Of a stretch of 64,000 bases of DNA, positions 62,069-64,000 are shown in pieces. Each line of letters begins with the position of its first letter. Position 1 is the stretch's first letter. Source of the DNA: Hybos culiciformis. Lineage: Eukaryota > Arthropoda > Insecta > Diptera > Hybotidae. A program made the position numbers and the translations under genes. The stretch lies in contig OZ023275.1 of the NCBI GenBank assembly GCA_964007475.1, positions 24,141,052 through 24,205,051 of the forward strand. Direction: 5' to 3'. The notes under the pieces were generated by a model that did no database searches, was not told where the DNA came from, and saw only the letters and a list, made by a program, of their open reading frames with translations.

Positions 62069-62107
62069 CATAATTCATGCGGTCAAAATTCATGGAGCCG
62101 TTCAATC

Positions 62108-63116
62108 ACCATTTCTATATACATAATTGAGCGACAAAGTGTTTTAACACTATATTATGCCCTGAAAGTTAATTTACAATAAATTTTTTTAATTTCCTAT
62201 TGCAAATACCCATATTTTTTATAAAAAAAATAAAAATAAATTTAATGGACCATTACTTGCTTGAATGTGTTAACTGTAAGCCATCAGCAAAATATATGTA
62301 TAGGAAAAGGTATTTTATTATTTTTGAAACATAAAGTATTAACAACAAGCGGTTAGGCCATAAAAATGGTTAACAATGAATGTCTTTCTTATATATTTTT
62401 TTTCATTGCTTTTCAATAAAAATATAGGTATTTCGATCTGTAAACATAATATGTGGAATATTAAGTATAAAAAATTTCCAAGGAAACTCTTTCAAAATTT
62501 TGATGTAAGAAAATCTTTTTCTTTTTCTTTTTTTATATCATTTAAGTTTTACTTATAAGTATATTTATAAATTACACCATCCAATAAAAAAAAAACAGTA
62601 ATTTTACTGGATTTTATATATACCTACTTTTAATATTGAAATACCGATTGAAAAAGATTCCTAAATAATGTGCACAAGTAATAAAAGTGGAAAAAAAAAA
62701 GATGAAAATAATAATGTACATTTTTCTTTTATTTAAGTACATATATATATTGAGAAATCATATTTAAAGATAGGGAATTTGTATTTTAAAACCTTTTAAC
62801 ATACTTTTCTTTTTTTAAAGTTATTTTTATATGGAATAAGAGGGAATTATATTTAAATTCATTGGAAAGCAGAGGAAACCTTTCAATCTTTAGATGTCAT
62901 TTATTTTTTACATAAAATATTTCATTCATTTTTATATTTATAACATATATACATTTATGTATATTTATGACATTAAAATGAATTTTGAAGCATTTGTTAG
63001 TCATTAAAGTTTAAATAATAATGTATAATGTAAGTAACAAATTTAAGTCAAGTTTATTGTAATGAAATTATTGAATTGATATGAAGCTTCAATACAATGT
63101 TTATGTAAATAGCCTG
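62108..63116. other. AT-rich non-coding DNA
   Basis: Nothing recognised except homopolymer runs. Confidence 0.5.
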
Positions 63117-63118
63117 TA

Positions 63119-63475
63119 CCGAGATTTCGTTATGAAAATTAGTAGGTGAGTGAGATGAGATGACTCATTTTTCACAAAAAATGTTTTCATTTTATTTTTT
63201 ACTGGTGAGATGATTCGATTTAAGTGTCATTTTACTCACTTAAAATTATTTGTGTGAGATTTCAAAATATTTTTTTATTTTTTTATAATTTTTTTTTTGT
63301 GTTATTTTTTATTTATTTTTTTTATCTATATTAAATGACATATAATATAATTTCGAATTATTTTCGAGACCCACTCATCTCACTTTTTTATTAAAATCGT
63401 TTTTTCGGAAAAGGTGGATCATTTGGCGAGATCGTTTCATTTCACCCACTCACTCAATTAATAACGAAATCTCGG
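63119..63475. mobile_element. TA-flanked MITE (357 bp)
   Basis: Inverted ends CCGAGATTTCGTTA and TAACGAAATCTCGG are flanked by TA on both sides (63117-63118 and 63476-63477). The similarity extends inwards through GTGAGTGAGATGAGATGA-like sequence on the left and TTCATTTCACCCACTCACTC on the right. There is no open frame. The TA flank points to a Tc1/mariner-mobilised MITE. Confidence 0.82.
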
Positions 63476-63477
63476 TA

Positions 63478-64000
63478 CTGGTTTAAAAAACGGATAAATT
63501 TCATGTTTTTACGATAGGAATTAAAACTAAACAGAGTATAAAGAAATTTAGTAAAAGTATTTAAATTTCAATATTTTCTGTAAATTTTTATACTTTTCCT
63601 TCAACATTTTTAACCACAAATTATATAAAATAAAATTTGGGTTTAATTCTTATTTTCTAAACTACCTATAAACATTATGTATTAATAATCGAGAATTTAA
63701 ATTGAAACAGTTAAATCTGAAAATTTATTAATGGTATAATTAAATTAAAATCCCGAAAATTTTCAAATATTTACTTCAATTTAATTGAATTTGGTGCTAG
63801 CCAATATCTACGATTGACATTTTGGCACCATAGAAGAATTTCACACACAAAAAGAACTTTTCTTATATGTCTTTCTGACATTAAACATTTAAAATTTAAA
63901 TTTTGAAAAATTGATAATATGTAAAATAGAATAGTTGAAAAAATATCCTTGAATTTTTTTTAAAGTTTTTGAACTTTAAATGGGGTTCAGTTTACGAGTA
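63478..64000. other. AT-rich non-coding DNA
   Basis: A small GGTGCTAGCC/TTGGCACC patch at 63792-63830 is the only less-AT-rich sequence. Nothing else is recognised. Confidence 0.5.

Larger units (their letters stand above)
60973..62099. mobile_element. Composite foldback element with GC-rich core (1.13 kb)
   Basis: GTTCAATC (or CGTTCAATC) stands on both sides, at 60965-60972 and 62100-62107, as an 8-9 bp target duplication. The ends are inverted repeats: the left reads TGAATTATGACCGCATGAAT and the right is its complement with few changes. Inside, an 81-bp unit is repeated on the left and on the right, surrounding a core with GC-rich hairpins. An 8-9 bp duplication fits hAT or Mutator-like elements, but the terminal motif matches neither clearly. 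No transposase frame is present. Composition differs sharply from the host DNA in the core. Confidence 0.85.

Overview
The window is eukaryotic nuclear DNA, very AT-rich, with long poly-A/poly-T runs, TA microsatellites and many short non-autonomous transposons. The only coding sequence I can support is a set of small exons with GT...AG introns. Together with a glutamine- and histidine-rich coding style and insect-like transposons, this suggests an arthropod, most likely an insect. That assignment is inference. There is no prokaryotic gene organisation and no CRISPR array.

One gene, on the minus strand, runs across at least 33477-58033. I rebuilt six exon pieces from splice sites and matching reading phase. 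In transcript order they are a candidate 36-nt microexon (57998-58033), an 84-nt exon (53538-53621), an alternative first coding exon with its own ATG (45278-45371), a 98-nt charged exon (34273-34370), a 393-nt Gln/His/Ser-rich exon (33760-34152) and a 212-nt Pro/Ala-rich exon (33477-33688). The 45.3-kb and 53.5-kb exons both end in phase 1 and can each join the 98-nt exon, so the locus seems to make two N-terminal isoforms. The protein fragment is a charged helical segment followed by low-complexity sequence. I do not recognise the family, and its first and last exons lie outside the window. Sequence below 33477 and above 58033 is probably more intron of the same gene, but this is not proven.

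The rest is non-coding and holds mobile-element remains. These are: a 940-bp hAT-like element with an 8-bp target duplication (7390-8329), with a TTAA-bounded element apparently nested in it; two nearly identical 540-bp repeats (11765-12304 and 16545-17085), each ending in a 206-bp near-complete palindrome bounded by TTAA or TTGA/TTAA; a pogo/Tigger-like element flanked by TA (19460-20096); a LINE 3' fragment on the minus strand (about 21181-21605); an inverted pair of about 0.9-kb repeats carrying a hairpin at one end (4249-5178 and 55668-56573); a tRNA-derived SINE (about 55463-55592); a TA-flanked MITE (63119-63475); and a weaker TIR candidate (36649-37897).

The most unusual object is the 1.13-kb composite element at 60973-62099. 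It has an 8-9 bp target duplication, terminal inverted repeats built on a TGACCGC motif, arrays of an 81-bp unit on both sides, and a GC-rich core with a near-perfect palindrome of about 65-bp arms, set in otherwise AT-rich DNA.
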